A stretch of DNA of 64,000 nt. It comes from Tepidimonas alkaliphilus. Lineage in GTDB: Bacteria; Pseudomonadota; Gammaproteobacteria; Burkholderiales; Burkholderiaceae_C. A program made the position numbers and the translations under genes. The notes under the pieces are model-generated. The model saw only the letters and a program-made list of their open reading frames with translations, searched no databases and was not told where the DNA came from. The stretch is taken from NCBI RefSeq assembly GCF_007556595.1, contig NZ_VJNB01000001.1, positions 310,001 to 374,000 on the forward strand. The letters are read 5' to 3'. Below are positions 39,855 through 50,497 of this stretch, piece by piece (within the stretch, counting starts at the first letter, position 1; the number at the start of each line of letters is the position of its first letter).

Positions 39855-40402
39855 GCGCGCGCCTCCTGCGCCTTGGGCGCGGCGGCTGGCCGCGCGTCCA
39901 CCAGCCGCGTGCCGGCCAGCGCGTCGTGCCAGAACTGCCGCTGCGGATGAAAGCGCGCCAGCAGCGCCCACACCGCGATCCAGCCGCCCAGCAGCACCAG
40001 CGCCTCCGGGGCGCTGAGGTCCAACAGCGCGCGCGCGGCCAGCGGCGGCCAGAACCACACCCACGCCAGCAGGTAGCGCACAAACGCCCGACCTTGCGAC
40101 ACCGGCCCGCCGTTGGCGGCCACGAGCCGGATGTGCCAGGTCTTCATCGCCAGCGTCTGGCCCTTGTGCCAGAACCAGGTGAAGTAGATGCCCAGCACCA
40201 CGAACAGGAACGCCTGCAGCAGCTCGCGGTGTTGCAGCGCATGACGCTGCTGCGTCAAGGCCGAAAACAAATAGCCCGCGATGAAGACGACGCCAAACAG
40301 CAGCGTGCCTTCGTAAAGCCAGCAAGCCATGCGGCGTGCAAGGGAAGGCGTGACACGCCACGATGAGGGTGCGGTAGCCAAAGAGGGCGCAGCGGGACTC
40401 AC
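39851..40402 (-). CDS. RDD-family membrane protein
   Basis: Small polytopic protein with an N-terminal [24 protein letters not shown] span, a central pair of hydrophobic segments, and the RDD-type C-terminal [12 protein letters not shown]. Function unknown; some relatives are ion exchangers. The start is unclear: a GTG at 40402 gives 183 residues and leaves room for the divergent ilvB promoter. An ATG at 40486 is in frame but would add a poorly conserved 28-residue extension. It is co-transcribed with the LOG gene. Confidence 0.75.
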   Translation of the reverse strand: MSPAAPSLATAPSSWRVTPSLARRMACWLYEGTLLFGVVFIAGYLFSALTQQRHALQHRELLQAFLFVVLGIYFTWFWHKGQTLAMKTWHIRLVAANGGPVSQGRAFVRYLLAWVWFWPPLAARALLDLSAPEALVLLGGWIAVWALLARFHPQRQFWHDALAGTRLVDARPAAAPKAQEARA

Positions 40403-40413
40403 GTCGGGCAGGT

Positions 40414-40441
40414 TTGGTGCGATAATGATTGCTCCTATTAT
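40414..40441 (+). promoter_or_regulatory. Predicted ilvB promoter
   Basis: TTGGTG (40414-40419), 16 bases, then TATTAT (40436-40441). This leaves a leader of about 140 bases before the ilvB ATG. I looked for an Ile/Val/Leu-rich leader peptide and terminator there and found only a short MAAGS frame at 40485 and no clear U-run hairpin, so the leader's role is open. Confidence 0.5.
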
Positions 40442-40585
40442 CCACTTGGCACGGAAACGGGCCCCGGTCGGCGGTGTGACTGCCATGGCCGCAGGGTCCT
40501 AAGTCCCGAGGCCGCCTCACGAGGGCGCGACATCCAAGGGGCACCGGAGGTTCTTCGTGAGAGAAAAACTGAAAGGTTCAACGAC

Positions 40586-42364
40586 ATGAAAATCGCGCAA
40601 ACCGAGCTGGCCTCTGCCGCCGCAGCCGCATCGCAACCGACCGCGGAAGAATTGATGGGCGCCGAAATTCTGGTGCGGTGCCTGCAAGCCGAAGGGGTGG
40701 AGTTCATCTGGGGCTACCCGGGCGGGGCGGTGCTCTACATCTACGACGCCCTCTACAAGCAAGATCGCATCCAGCATATTTTGGTGCGGCACGAGCAGGC
40801 GGCCGTGCACGCCGCCGACGGCTACGCGCGCGCCACCGGCAACGTGGGGGTGGCGTTGGTCACCAGCGGGCCAGGCGTGACCAACGCCGTGACGGGGATT
40901 GCCACCGCTTACATGGACTCGATCCCGATGGTGATCCTCACCGGGCAGGTGCCCACGCACGCCATCGGGCAGGACGCGTTCCAGGAGTGCGACACGGTGG
41001 GCATCACGCGCCCGATCGTCAAGCACAATTTCCTGGTCAAAGACGTGCGCGACCTGGCGCTGACGATCAAAAAGGCGTTTCACATCGCGCGCACAGGCCG
41101 CCCCGGCCCGGTGGTGGTGGATATTCCGAAAGACGTCTCGTTCAAGAAGACCGCCTTCACCGGCTACCCCGAGTCGGTGACGATGCGCTCCTACAACCCG
41201 GTGCGCAAAGGCCACGGCGGCCAGATTCGCAAGGCGGTGCAGTTGCTGCTCAGCGCCAAGCGCCCCTACATCTACACGGGCGGCGGCGTGATCCTGGGCG
41301 ACGCCGTGGCCGAGCTGCGGGAGCTGGCAAACCTGCTGAACTTTCCGGTCACCAACACGCTGATGGGGCTGGGGGCGTTTCCGGCCACCGACCGGCGTTT
41401 CCTCGGCATGCTCGGCATGCACGGCACCTACGAGGCCAACAACGCGATGCAGCACTGCGACGTGCTGCTGGCCGTGGGGGCGCGCTTCGACGACCGGGTC
41501 ATCGGCAACCCGCGCCACTTCGCGCAGGTCGAGCGCAAGATCATCCACATCGACATCGACCCCTCCAGCATTTCCAAGCGCGTCAAGGTTGACGTGCCGA
41601 TCGTCGGCGACGTCAAGGAGGTGCTGACCGAGCTGATCGCGATGTTGCGCGAGGCTGGCCGCAAGCCCGACGAGCAGGCGCTGGCCCAGTGGTGGGCCAC
41701 CATCGAGGGCTGGCGCGCGCGCGACTGTCTGAAGTACGACCGCGACAACACCGAGGTCATCAAGCCGCAGTATGTCATCGAAACGCTGTGGAACCTGACC
41801 AAGGACGACGACGTTTACATCACCTCCGACGTCGGCCAGCACCAGATGTGGGCGGCGCAGTTTTACAAATTCGATCGCCCGCGGCGCTGGATCAACTCAG
41901 GCGGGCTCGGCACCATGGGGGTGGGTATTCCGTATGCCATGGGCATCAAAATGGCGCGCCCCGAGGCCGATGTATTCTGCATCACCGGCGAAGGCTCGGT
42001 GCAAATGTGCATCCAGGAGCTTTCGACCTGCTTGCAATACAACACCCCGATCAAGATCCTGTCGCTGAACAATCGCTACCTCGGCATGGTGCGGCAGTGG
42101 CAGGAAATTGAATATTCCGGCCGCTACAGCCACTCCTATATGGACGCGCTGCCGAACTTCGTCAAGCTGGCCGAGGCTTACGGGCATGTCGGCCTGCTGG
42201 TGGAGCGGCCGCAGGACGTCGAGCCGGCGCTGCGCGAGGCGCGCCGGCTGAAGGATCGCACGGTGTTCATCGACTTTCGCACCGACCCGACCGAAAACGT
42301 CTGGCCGATGGTGCAGGCCGGCAAGGGCATCACCGAGATGCTGCTCGGCAGCGAGGATCTGTAA
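40586..42364 (+). CDS. ilvB: Acetolactate synthase large subunit
   Basis: First common step of valine, leucine and isoleucine synthesis. The 592-residue ThDP enzyme has the activating-Glu region [19 protein letters not shown], the central FAD/Rossmann domain, and the C-terminal ThDP motif from ITGEGSVQM to [18 protein letters not shown] lies about 9 bases before the ATG. The regulatory subunit ilvH and ilvC follow. Divergent from the RDD gene. Confidence 0.97.
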   Translation: MKIAQTELASAAAAASQPTAEELMGAEILVRCLQAEGVEFIWGYPGGAVLYIYDALYKQDRIQHILVRHEQAAVHAADGYARATGNVGVALVTSGPGVTNAVTGIATAYMDSIPMVILTGQVPTHAIGQDAFQECDTVGITRPIVKHNFLVKDVRDLALTIKKAFHIARTGRPGPVVVDIPKDVSFKKTAFTGYPESVTMRSYNPVRKGHGGQIRKAVQLLLSAKRPYIYTGGGVILGDAVAELRELANLLNFPVTNTLMGLGAFPATDRRFLGMLGMHGTYEANNAMQHCDVLLAVGARFDDRVIGNPRHFAQVERKIIHIDIDPSSISKRVKVDVPIVGDVKEVLTELIAMLREAGRKPDEQALAQWWATIEGWRARDCLKYDRDNTEVIKPQYVIETLWNLTKDDDVYITSDVGQHQMWAAQFYKFDRPRRWINSGGLGTMGVGIPYAMGIKMARPEADVFCITGEGSVQMCIQELSTCLQYNTPIKILSLNNRYLGMVRQWQEIEYSGRYSHSYMDALPNFVKLAEAYGHVGLLVERPQDVEPALREARRLKDRTVFIDFRTDPTENVWPMVQAGKGITEMLLGSEDL

Positions 42365-42478
42365 AAGCCTTCTTCGCGGGCCGCCGCATGGCGGCTGTCT
42401 TGAGAGGAATCTATTGGCCATCGAGCCGGCCCTTTACCGAGGACCGGGGAGGGTGGTCGAAAAGAGGAATCCGTAGGT

Positions 42479-42970
42479 ATGAAACACATCATCGCGGTTT
42501 TGCTGGAAAACGAGGCCGGAGCCCTGTCGCGCGTGGTCGGGTTGTTCTCGGCGCGGGGCTACAACATCGAGTCGCTCACCGTCGCGCCGACCGAGGATCC
42601 GTCGTTGTCGCGCATGACGATCCAGACCACGGGTTCGGACGATGTCATCGAGCAGATTACCAAGCACCTCAACCGCCTGATCGAGGTCGTCAAGGTCGTC
42701 GATCTGACCGAAGGCGCCTACACCGAGCGCGAGCTGATGCTGGTCAAGGTGCGCGCGGTCGGCAAGGAGCGCGAGGAAATGAAGCGCATGGCCGACATTT
42801 TTCGCGGCCGCATCATCGACGTCACCGACAAGAGCTACACGATCGAAATCACCGGCGACCAGAGCAAGTGTGACGCCTTCCTGCAGGCCATCGATCGCAG
42901 CGCGATCCTGGAGACGGTGCGCACCGGCGCCTGCGGCATCGGCCGCGGCGAGCGCATTCTGCGCGTCTGA
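42479..42970 (+). CDS. ilvH: Acetolactate synthase small (regulatory) subunit
   Basis: A 163-residue subunit that activates IlvB and confers valine feedback. The N-terminal ACT domain (HIIAVLLENEAGALSRVVGLF) is followed by the C-terminal dimerisation domain (ERELMLVKVRAVGKEREEM). It lies 114 bases after ilvB, a longer gap than the rest of the cluster; the gap holds no recognisable gene. Confidence 0.97.
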   Translation: MKHIIAVLLENEAGALSRVVGLFSARGYNIESLTVAPTEDPSLSRMTIQTTGSDDVIEQITKHLNRLIEVVKVVDLTEGAYTERELMLVKVRAVGKEREEMKRMADIFRGRIIDVTDKSYTIEITGDQSKCDAFLQAIDRSAILETVRTGACGIGRGERILRV

Positions 42971-43022
42971 GCGAGGCCGCCACGCGGATCGGCGCGTTTT
43001 CTTTCCCGTTGACCCCCCTTAA

Positions 43023-44051
<1,029 letters not shown>

Positions 44052-44184
44052 GCGCGCGAATCCCCGGCGTGCCGCTTGCCGCTTCGACGGCAGGCGCAGG
44101 CGGCGCGCCATTGGGCGCTACACTGCGGGCCGAGCTGGCGCTTCACTGGATGGGCCAGCCGGCTTGAATCTTTTGGGCGAGGGC

Positions 44185-44988
44185 ATGTTGGATACCGCGG
44201 AACCCAACCACGCTGGCGAGCCGCCGCGCCGACGCAAAGGCATTTACTTGCTGCCCAATTTGGTGACGTTGGCGGCGCTGTTCGGCGGCTTCTACGCCAT
44301 CGTGATGGCGATGAATGGCCGCTACGACCTGGCCACCAGCGGCATCTTCGCGGCGATGGTGCTGGACAGCCTGGACGGCCGCATCGCGCGCCTGACGCAC
44401 ACCCAGAGCGCTTTTGGCGAGCAAATGGACTCGCTGTCGGACATGGTCTCGTTTGGCGCGGCGCCCGCCTTGGTGGCCTACGAATGGGCGCTGCGCGACC
44501 TGGGACGCTGGGGCTGGATCGCCGCGTTCGTCTACTGCGCCTGCGCGGCGCTGCGGCTGGCGCGCTTCAACGTCAACACGCACGTGGTGGACAAGCGCTA
44601 CTTTCAGGGCCTGCCGTCGCCGGCGGCGGCGGCGCTGGTGGCCGGCTTCATCTGGCTGGCCACCGATGCCGGTCGCACCGGTGACGGACTGCAATGGGCG
44701 TTGTTTGCGCTGACGCTCTACGCCGGCTTGACGATGGTGACCAATGTGCCCTTTTACAGCTTTAAGGATTTGAGCTTGAAGCGCAGCGTGCCGTTTGCGG
44801 CGCTGGTGGCCATCGCGCTGGGCATCGCCGTCATCAACATCCATCCGCCGACGGTGCTGTTTGCGTTGTTCGTGCTGTATGGTTTGTCCGGCTATGTGAT
44901 GTATGGCGTGCGCAAGGCCAAAGGCAAGCCGGTCAGCGTCTTGTCCACCTCCACCGACGAGCCGGATGAGCGCGGGTTGCACGAGTGA
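44185..44988 (+). CDS. pssA: CDP-diacylglycerol-serine O-phosphatidyltransferase
   Basis: Membrane enzyme making phosphatidylserine, precursor of phosphatidylethanolamine. The CDP-alcohol phosphotransferase motif reads DGRIARLTHTQSAFGEQMD with SLSD following, all residues of the D-G-AR-G-D-D pattern present, amid six to eight membrane segments. The ATG at 44185 (267 residues) is preferred over a TTG at 44164. Its place between ilvC and leuA is the standard betaproteobacterial arrangement, although its pathway is unrelated. Confidence 0.94.
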   Translation: MLDTAEPNHAGEPPRRRKGIYLLPNLVTLAALFGGFYAIVMAMNGRYDLATSGIFAAMVLDSLDGRIARLTHTQSAFGEQMDSLSDMVSFGAAPALVAYEWALRDLGRWGWIAAFVYCACAALRLARFNVNTHVVDKRYFQGLPSPAAAALVAGFIWLATDAGRTGDGLQWALFALTLYAGLTMVTNVPFYSFKDLSLKRSVPFAALVAIALGIAVINIHPPTVLFALFVLYGLSGYVMYGVRKAKGKPVSVLSTSTDEPDERGLHE

Positions 44989-45060
44989 TGGCCGCGCCCT
45001 ATGGACGCGATAGCCGGCCTTTAGGTGCGGCAGGCACAGCCTTGTGCTACATTGCAAGCT

Positions 45061-45117
45061 ATGGTGAACGGTGCATGGCTGCTGCTAGCGCTGCCCGCAG
45101 GCGGGCAGGTTGGTTAG
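45061..45117 (+). CDS. leuA leader peptide (attenuation)
   Basis: An 18-codon frame [18 protein letters not shown] with Leu codons CTG-CTG-CTA at 45079-45087 and a further CTG at 45091. It sits upstream of a hairpin set and an intrinsic terminator, then leuA. Its only plausible job is to report leucyl-tRNA supply by ribosome stalling. A TACATT hexamer at 45048-45053 is a possible -10, which would place the transcript start at or near this ATG. Confidence 0.75.
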   Translation: MVNGAWLLLALPAGGQVG

Positions 45118-45174
45118 CGCACCCACCCTCACCAACGACGGCCCGCATGCCCCCCGCTGCGGGCCGTTCGTTTT
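45091..45174 (+). promoter_or_regulatory. Leucine attenuator before leuA
   Basis: Three mutually exclusive pairings are visible. Segment 1 (45091-45098) pairs with segment 2 (45101-45108) as an 8-bp pause hairpin on the last leader Leu codon. Segment 2 (GCGGGC, 45101-45106) pairs with segment 3 (GCCCGC, 45141-45146) as antiterminator. Segment 3 (45138-45147) pairs perfectly over 10 bp with segment 4 (45158-45167), followed by TCGTTTT as terminator. Stalling at the leader Leu codons would free segment 2 and allow read-through into leuA. Confidence 0.8.
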
Positions 45175-45229
45175 GGGCCCCTGGTGGCAGCGCGGGTTTG
45201 GCCCCATCCCCAACTTGGAGCGTAGAGCC

Positions 45230-46771
45230 ATGACCGACAAACTGATCATCTTCGACACCACGCTGCGCGATGGCGAGCAGTCGCCCGGCGCCTCGATGAC
45301 CAAGGAAGAAAAGCTGCGCATTGCGCGCCAGCTCGAGCGCCTGCGCGTGGATGTGATCGAGGCGGGCTTCGCGGCCAGCTCCAACGGCGATTTTGAGGCG
45401 GTCAAGGCGATCGCCGACACGATCAAGGATTGCACCGTCTGCTCGCTGGCGCGCGCCAACGAGCGCGACATCACCCGCGCCGCCGAGGCGCTCAAGGGGG
45501 CGCAGCGCGCGCGCATCCACACCTTCATCGCCACCAGCCCGCTGCACATGGAAAAAAAGCTGCGCATGACCCCGGATCAGGTCTATGAGCAAGCGCGTGC
45601 GGCGGTGCGGCTGGCGCGCAACCTGTGTCCGGACGTCGAATTCAGTCCCGAGGACGGCTACCGCAGCGAGATCGACTTCCTCTGCCGCGTACTGGAGGCG
45701 GTGATTGAGGAGGGCGCCACCACAATCAACATCCCCGACACGGTCGGCTACGCCATTCCGGAGCTCTACGGCGAGTTCATCCGCACGCTACGCGAGCGCA
45801 TTCCGAATTCGGACAAAGCCATCTGGAGCGTGCATTGCCACAACGACCTTGGCATGGCGGTGGCCAACTCGCTGGCCGGCGTCAAGATCGGCGGCGCGCG
45901 CCAGGTGGAGTGCACGATCAACGGCCTGGGCGAGCGCGCCGGCAACTGCGCACTGGAGGAGGTGGTCATGGCCGTCAAGACGCGGCGCGACTACTTCGGG
46001 CTGGAGGTCGGCATCGACACCACGCAGATCGTGCCGGCCAGCCGCCTGGTCAGCCAGACCACCGGCTTCGTCGTGCAGCCGAACAAGGCGGTGGTGGGCG
46101 CCAATGCCTTCGCGCACGCCAGCGGCATCCACCAGGACGGGGTGCTCAAGGCGCGCGACACCTACGAGATCATGCGCGCCGAGGACGTGGGCTGGAGCGC
46201 CAACAAGATCGTGCTGGGGAAACTCTCGGGGCGCAACGCCTTCAAGCAGCGGCTGCAGGAGCTCGGCATCGTGATGGAGTCGGAATCGGAGCTCAACGCA
46301 GCGTTTGCCAAGTTCAAGGAGCTGGCCGACCGCAAGGCCGAAATTTTCGACGAGGACATCATCGCCCTGGTCAGCGACGAAAGCGTCACGCCTGAAAAAG
46401 AACGCTATGCGCTGGTGTCGCTGTCGCAACACTCCGAGACCGGCGAGCGCCCGCACGCGCGCGTGGTCTTCACCATCGATGGCAAGGAATATGTCGGCGA
46501 GGCCGACGGCAACGGCCCGGTGGACGCCAGCATCAAGGCCATCGAGTCGCACGTCAAGAGCGGCGCGGAGCTGTTGCTGTATTCGGTCAACGCCATCACC
46601 AGCGGCTCCACCGAGTCGCAGGGCGAGGTCACGATCCGGCTGCAGCACGGCGGGCGCGTGGTCAACGGCGTTGGCGCCGACCCGGATATCGTCGTGGCCT
46701 CGGCCAAGGCCTACCTGGCGGCGCTGACCAAGCTGCACAGCAACGTGGAGCGCGTGGCGGCGCAGGGATGA
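45230..46771 (+). CDS. leuA: 2-isopropylmalate synthase
   Basis: First committed step of leucine synthesis. The 513-residue protein has the [15 protein letters not shown] motif, the metal-binding [13 protein letters not shown], and the C-terminal regulatory LeuA dimer domain that binds leucine for feedback inhibition. GGAG lies 11 bases before the ATG at 45230; the frame itself opens earlier but that part overlaps the attenuator. Expression is probably controlled by attenuation as well as feedback. Confidence 0.97.
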   Translation: MTDKLIIFDTTLRDGEQSPGASMTKEEKLRIARQLERLRVDVIEAGFAASSNGDFEAVKAIADTIKDCTVCSLARANERDITRAAEALKGAQRARIHTFIATSPLHMEKKLRMTPDQVYEQARAAVRLARNLCPDVEFSPEDGYRSEIDFLCRVLEAVIEEGATTINIPDTVGYAIPELYGEFIRTLRERIPNSDKAIWSVHCHNDLGMAVANSLAGVKIGGARQVECTINGLGERAGNCALEEVVMAVKTRRDYFGLEVGIDTTQIVPASRLVSQTTGFVVQPNKAVVGANAFAHASGIHQDGVLKARDTYEIMRAEDVGWSANKIVLGKLSGRNAFKQRLQELGIVMESESELNAAFAKFKELADRKAEIFDEDIIALVSDESVTPEKERYALVSLSQHSETGERPHARVVFTIDGKEYVGEADGNGPVDASIKAIESHVKSGAELLLYSVNAITSGSTESQGEVTIRLQHGGRVVNGVGADPDIVVASAKAYLAALTKLHSNVERVAAQG

Positions 46772-46862
46772 TCTCGGCGCGGCGCCTTCAAAGTTACGAT
46801 TGCGGCTCAAGATTGCGCGGCAACCCCCCGCGCGTTTTTGGTTTTTTAGCGCCTTGGGCGGC

Positions 46863-46868
46863 TATACT
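46863..46868 (+). promoter_or_regulatory. Possible -10 (TATACT) before the endopeptidase gene
   Basis: TATACT, 33 bases before the ATG of the D,D-endopeptidase gene. No strong -35 was identified. Confidence 0.4.
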
Positions 46869-46901
46869 GCGGGCTTACGGTGATGGAGCCGGAGATGCCC
46901 G

Positions 46902-48065
46902 ATGATTCGAACCCTGCCGCGGATAGGGCGCGCAGCCATGGCCGTGCTGTTGGCGCTGACCTTGAGCGGTCCTTGGGCCGCCGATTCGGCGCAAGCGGCG
47001 CCCCGCGATGGCAAGTCCAAGTCCGAGGTCGCAGCGCGAGAGAAGAAAAAAAGCCCTCCCGTGGCGAAAGCCGCGCGCTCCGTTGCGCCGCGCTCCAAAG
47101 CTGCTGTCCAGCCAGCTTCCCGCCGCGCACGCGCTCGCGCTCCGGCACGGGCTGGCACGCCCACGGCGGCGCCACGGCCTAAGGCCGAGGTTGGTTCGGC
47201 GGTAGGGCCGCGCCGCATCGCCGCGGTTTCGGTCACAGGGGGCGCCGCCGCATGGGCGCCGCTGGCCAGCGCCGCCGATGAGGGGCTGGATGGGTTGCGG
47301 CTGCATTCCAGCGCGGCGTTGGTGCTGGATGCCGACACCAATGCGGTGCTGTTCCACAAGAACGATGAAGCGGTGCTGCCCATTGCATCGCTGACCAAGT
47401 TGATGACGGCGTTGGTGGTGGTGGACGCGGGCTTGCCGCTGGATGAAGTGCTGACCATCACCGACGACGATGTCGATCGGATCAAAGGCAGCGGCTCGCG
47501 GCTGGCGGTGGGCACCCAGCTGACCCGGGCCGAAGCGCTGCATCTGGCGCTGATGGCCAGCGAAAACCGTGCCGCGCACGCGCTGGGGCGCACGTACCCC
47601 GGCGGCGTGGCCGCGTTGGTGGCGGCCATGAACAACAAAGCCCATGAACTGGGCCTGCGGCAAACCCGCTTCGTGGAGCCCACAGGTTTGTCCCCCGACA
47701 ACCGCTCCAGCCCGCGGGACTTGGCGCGTCTGGTGCAAGTCGCTTCGACCCGCCCGTTGCTGCGCGAGCTCAGCGTGTCGCCGCGCTACGAGCTGGACGA
47801 CGGTCGCCGCGTGGTGCACTACCGCAACAGCAACAAGCTGGTGCGCGAAAGCGACTGGGACATCCTGCTGCAAAAAACCGGCTACATCCGCGAAGCCGGC
47901 CGCTGCGTGGCCATGCAGGTCCGCTTGGCGGGACGCAACGTCATCATGGTGCTGATGAACGCGGGCAACTCGACGGCGCGCTGGGCTGATGCCGAAAACC
48001 TTTTGCACTGGCTGCAGCGTTCGCTGGTCGGAGGCGGGGCTAGCCCCGCGGGGCCGCGCACCTGA
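46902..48065 (+). CDS. pbpG: D-alanyl-D-alanine endopeptidase (PBP7-like)
   Basis: Periplasmic low-molecular-weight penicillin-binding protein that cuts peptidoglycan cross-links. After a signal peptide (ending near ADSAQA) there is an unusually long basic, Ala/Pro/Arg-rich segment of about 90 residues. The serine peptidase domain follows with SLTK (Ser163, Lys166), SEN (220-222) and KTG. The domain is PBP7-like rather than PBP5-like, with no C-terminal amphipathic anchor evident. The N-terminal basic segment may bind the wall or nucleic acid-like polymers; that is inference. Confidence 0.88.
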   Translation: MIRTLPRIGRAAMAVLLALTLSGPWAADSAQAAPRDGKSKSEVAAREKKKSPPVAKAARSVAPRSKAAVQPASRRARARAPARAGTPTAAPRPKAEVGSAVGPRRIAAVSVTGGAAAWAPLASAADEGLDGLRLHSSAALVLDADTNAVLFHKNDEAVLPIASLTKLMTALVVVDAGLPLDEVLTITDDDVDRIKGSGSRLAVGTQLTRAEALHLALMASENRAAHALGRTYPGGVAALVAAMNNKAHELGLRQTRFVEPTGLSPDNRSSPRDLARLVQVASTRPLLRELSVSPRYELDDGRRVVHYRNSNKLVRESDWDILLQKTGYIREAGRCVAMQVRLAGRNVIMVLMNAGNSTARWADAENLLHWLQRSLVGGGASPAGPRT

Positions 48066-48108
48066 ACGAGATGGTCGTTGACCTTTCGGTCGCTGCGGCG
48101 GCGTTGGG

Positions 48109-48921
48109 TTAACGTTGGGCCGCAGCGGCCCCGGGTCGATAGCCTAAGGCGGCGCTGATTTGCGCGGCGGTGGCCTGCAGTTTGGCGATCCAATTCTCAT
48201 CGATGCGGTCGGCCGGCGCGGAAATGGACAGGCCCGCCACCAATCGGCCCTGGTCGTCGTAGATGCCGGCAGCCATGCAGCGCACGCCGAGCTCCAGCTC
48301 CTCGTTGTCGCGCGCCACGCCAAGGCGGCGGCACTGCGCCAGCTCGCGCTCCAGCGCCGCAAGCTGCGTGATGCTGTTGGGCGTGTTGCCAGCCAGCCCG
48401 GTGCGCATGGCGTAGGCGCGCACGCGCTGCGGATCCTCGTGCGCGAGGAACAGCTTGCCGACCGAGGTCAGGTGCAGCGGCGCGCGTCCGCCGATGGCGC
48501 GCACCACCTGCATGCCGGAGCGCTCGCTGTAGGCGCGCTCGATGTAAACGATTTCGTCCCCTTGCCGCACCGACAGGTTGACCGGCTGCTGGATCTGGCG
48601 GTGCAGCTCGCGCATCGGGCCGAGCGCCGCCTCGCGCACATCCAGCCGCGCCTTAACCAGGTTGCCCAGCTCCAGCCAGCGCAGCCCGAGCCGATAGACG
48701 CCTGGCTGAGGACGCTCCACCAAGCGCCCCAAAGCCAAGTCTTGCAGGATGCGGTGCGCGGTGGAGGGGTGCAGGCCGGTGGCGTCCGACAGGGTTTTGA
48801 GGGTGACGGGCTCATCATGGGCCGCCAGCACGTCCAGCAGCGCAAACGCACGCTGCAACACCTGCACGCTGGGTTGCAAGGGGGATTCGGCGGCTGCGGG
48901 TTTCGAGGAATGGCGCGGCAC
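48109..48921 (-). CDS. IclR-family transcriptional regulator
   Basis: A 270-residue regulator with an N-terminal winged helix (VTLKTLSDATGLHPSTAHRILQDL) and a C-terminal effector-binding IclR domain (GEIVYIE-like region GDEIVYIERAY, then SVGKLFLAHEDP and the loop with CMAAGIYDDQGRLVAGLSIS). The start is GTG at 48921, with TAAAAT six bases before it. No catabolic operon is adjacent, so its target and effector are unknown. Divergent or convergent neighbours: pbpG-like gene ends 44 bases away; bpt is downstream on the same strand. Confidence 0.9.
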   Translation of the reverse strand: MPRHSSKPAAAESPLQPSVQVLQRAFALLDVLAAHDEPVTLKTLSDATGLHPSTAHRILQDLALGRLVERPQPGVYRLGLRWLELGNLVKARLDVREAALGPMRELHRQIQQPVNLSVRQGDEIVYIERAYSERSGMQVVRAIGGRAPLHLTSVGKLFLAHEDPQRVRAYAMRTGLAGNTPNSITQLAALERELAQCRRLGVARDNEELELGVRCMAAGIYDDQGRLVAGLSISAPADRIDENWIAKLQATAAQISAALGYRPGAAAAQR

Positions 48922-48968
48922 GCCACAATTTTATCTGACGAAATCTCACGCCGCAGGGTGGCGCGCCA

Positions 48969-49700
48969 TCACAATACCCGCTGCCAGCGCCCCTCGCGCA
49001 AAATTTCGTGCGGTCGAAAGCGCTGCTTGTAGGCCATCTTGGCGCTGGCTTCGATCCAGTAGCCCAGGTAAACATACGGCAGTTGCAGCTCGCGCGCCTG
49101 CTCGATCTGCCAAAGGATGGCATACGTTCCCAGCGATCCCGGCCAGTGCGGCTCATAAAACGTATAGACCGCCGACAAGCCGTCGTCCAGGATGTCGATC
49201 AACGACACCATGACGAGCTGGCTGCCCTGTGCAGCGGGCGTGCGAAACTCCACCAAGCGCGAATTGACGTGGCTTTGCAAAAGAAATTGGCTGTATTGCT
49301 CGACATCGTCTTGGTCCATGCCGCCGCCTGGGTGGCGCTGCCGTTGGTAACGCAAATACAGCGCGTAGTGTTCGGGCGCGTAACCCAGCCGCATGACGCG
49401 CGCCTGCAAGTCGGCATGACGCCGCCAGATGCGGCGTTGGGTGCGGTCAGGGCGGAAGTCGGCGGCGCACACGCGCAGCGGGATGCAGGCTTGGCAGCTG
49501 TCGCAGTAGGGCCGGTAGGTGAACAGCCCGCTGCGCCGAAACCCCCGCGCGACCAGCCGCGAGTAGGTCTCGCCTTGGATCAGGTGGCTGGGCGTGGCCA
49601 CCTGCGAACGCGCCATCCTGCCGGGCAGGTAGCTGCACGGGTAGGGGGCCGTGGCGTAGAACTGCACGGCGGCAAGCGGCAAATCCTGCAGGCGGGTCAC
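48969..49700 (-). CDS. bpt: Aspartate/glutamate leucyltransferase Bpt
   Basis: N-end-rule enzyme that adds leucine from Leu-tRNA to proteins with N-terminal Asp or Glu, marking them for ClpAP. The 243-residue protein has the ATE N-terminal domain with [10 protein letters not shown], the cysteine pattern [15 protein letters not shown], and the C-terminal transferase domain ([24 protein letters not shown]). The start overlaps the aat stop by four bases, so aat and bpt are translated as a pair. Confidence 0.95.
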   Translation of the reverse strand: MTRLQDLPLAAVQFYATAPYPCSYLPGRMARSQVATPSHLIQGETYSRLVARGFRRSGLFTYRPYCDSCQACIPLRVCAADFRPDRTQRRIWRRHADLQARVMRLGYAPEHYALYLRYQRQRHPGGGMDQDDVEQYSQFLLQSHVNSRLVEFRTPAAQGSQLVMVSLIDILDDGLSAVYTFYEPHWPGSLGTYAILWQIEQARELQLPYVYLGYWIEASAKMAYKQRFRPHEILREGRWQRVL

Positions 49701-50470
49701 GGCGCGTTGCGGCGAAACAGCGGGGCGGAGGGCCAGAGTTCGTCCCAGTATAGGGGCGTGAAACGCCAGTCAGGGGCCGGCTGTCCGATGGCCCGGCGCA
49801 CGTCGTGGATGAAGGCTGCGCGCGGCTCCGGCTCAGCGCCGAGCGAGGCCAGGTGCGCGGTCTGCTGCTGGCAGTCGATCAGCGCCACATCCCAGGCGCG
49901 GCAGGCCGCCACCAGCGCCGCCAGCGCCATCTTGGAGGCATCGCGCCGGTGGCTGAACATCGATTCGCCGAACACCGCGCGCCCCAGGTTGACCAGGTAC
50001 AGACCGCCGACCAGCGCGCCGTCCCACCAGGTCTCCACGCTGTGCGCGTGGCCGGCGCGGTGCAGCGCGCGGTAGGCGGCCTGCATCGCCGGCACGATCC
50101 AGGTGCCGTCCTGCCCGGGGCGCGGGGTGCGCGCGCAGGCGTCGATGACGGCGTCGAACGCGCTGTCGATGCGGATCTCGAGCCGCCCCTGACGCAGCGC
50201 GGCGCGCAGGGCCTTGCGCAGCGAAACATGCAGGCGAAAGCGCGCCGGCCGCAGCACCATGCGCGGGTCGGGGCTCCACCACAGGATCGGCTGGCCCTGG
50301 CCGTACCACGGGAAGATGCCGTGCGCGTAGGCGCGCACGAGCGTGTCCACGTCCAGCGCGCCGCCGGCGGCCAGCAGCCCCGGGACGGGGTCGGCGTCGC
50401 CCCAGGCCTGCTCCACCGGCGGGAACGGATCGCCGGCTTCGAGCCACGGCAGCGGGCGGGGGGCGGTCAT
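49697..50470 (-). CDS. aat: Leucyl/phenylalanyl-tRNA-protein transferase
   Basis: N-end-rule enzyme that adds Leu or Phe to proteins beginning with Lys or Arg. The 257-residue protein has [33 protein letters not shown] and [29 protein letters not shown], all family signatures. It is 27 bases after nth on the same strand and overlaps bpt by four bases. Confidence 0.96.
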   Translation of the reverse strand: MTAPRPLPWLEAGDPFPPVEQAWGDADPVPGLLAAGGALDVDTLVRAYAHGIFPWYGQGQPILWWSPDPRMVLRPARFRLHVSLRKALRAALRQGRLEIRIDSAFDAVIDACARTPRPGQDGTWIVPAMQAAYRALHRAGHAHSVETWWDGALVGGLYLVNLGRAVFGESMFSHRRDASKMALAALVAACRAWDVALIDCQQQTAHLASLGAEPEPRAAFIHDVRRAIGQPAPDWRFTPLYWDELWPSAPLFRRNAP

Positions 50471-50497
50471 CGGGCGTTGGCAGCCGTCGGCTTGGGG

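Noticed and set aside
40442-40585. Attenuator in the ilvB leader similar to that of leuA
   Set aside because: No Ile/Val/Leu-rich leader peptide and no terminator hairpin with a U run could be found; only a five-codon MAAGS frame.
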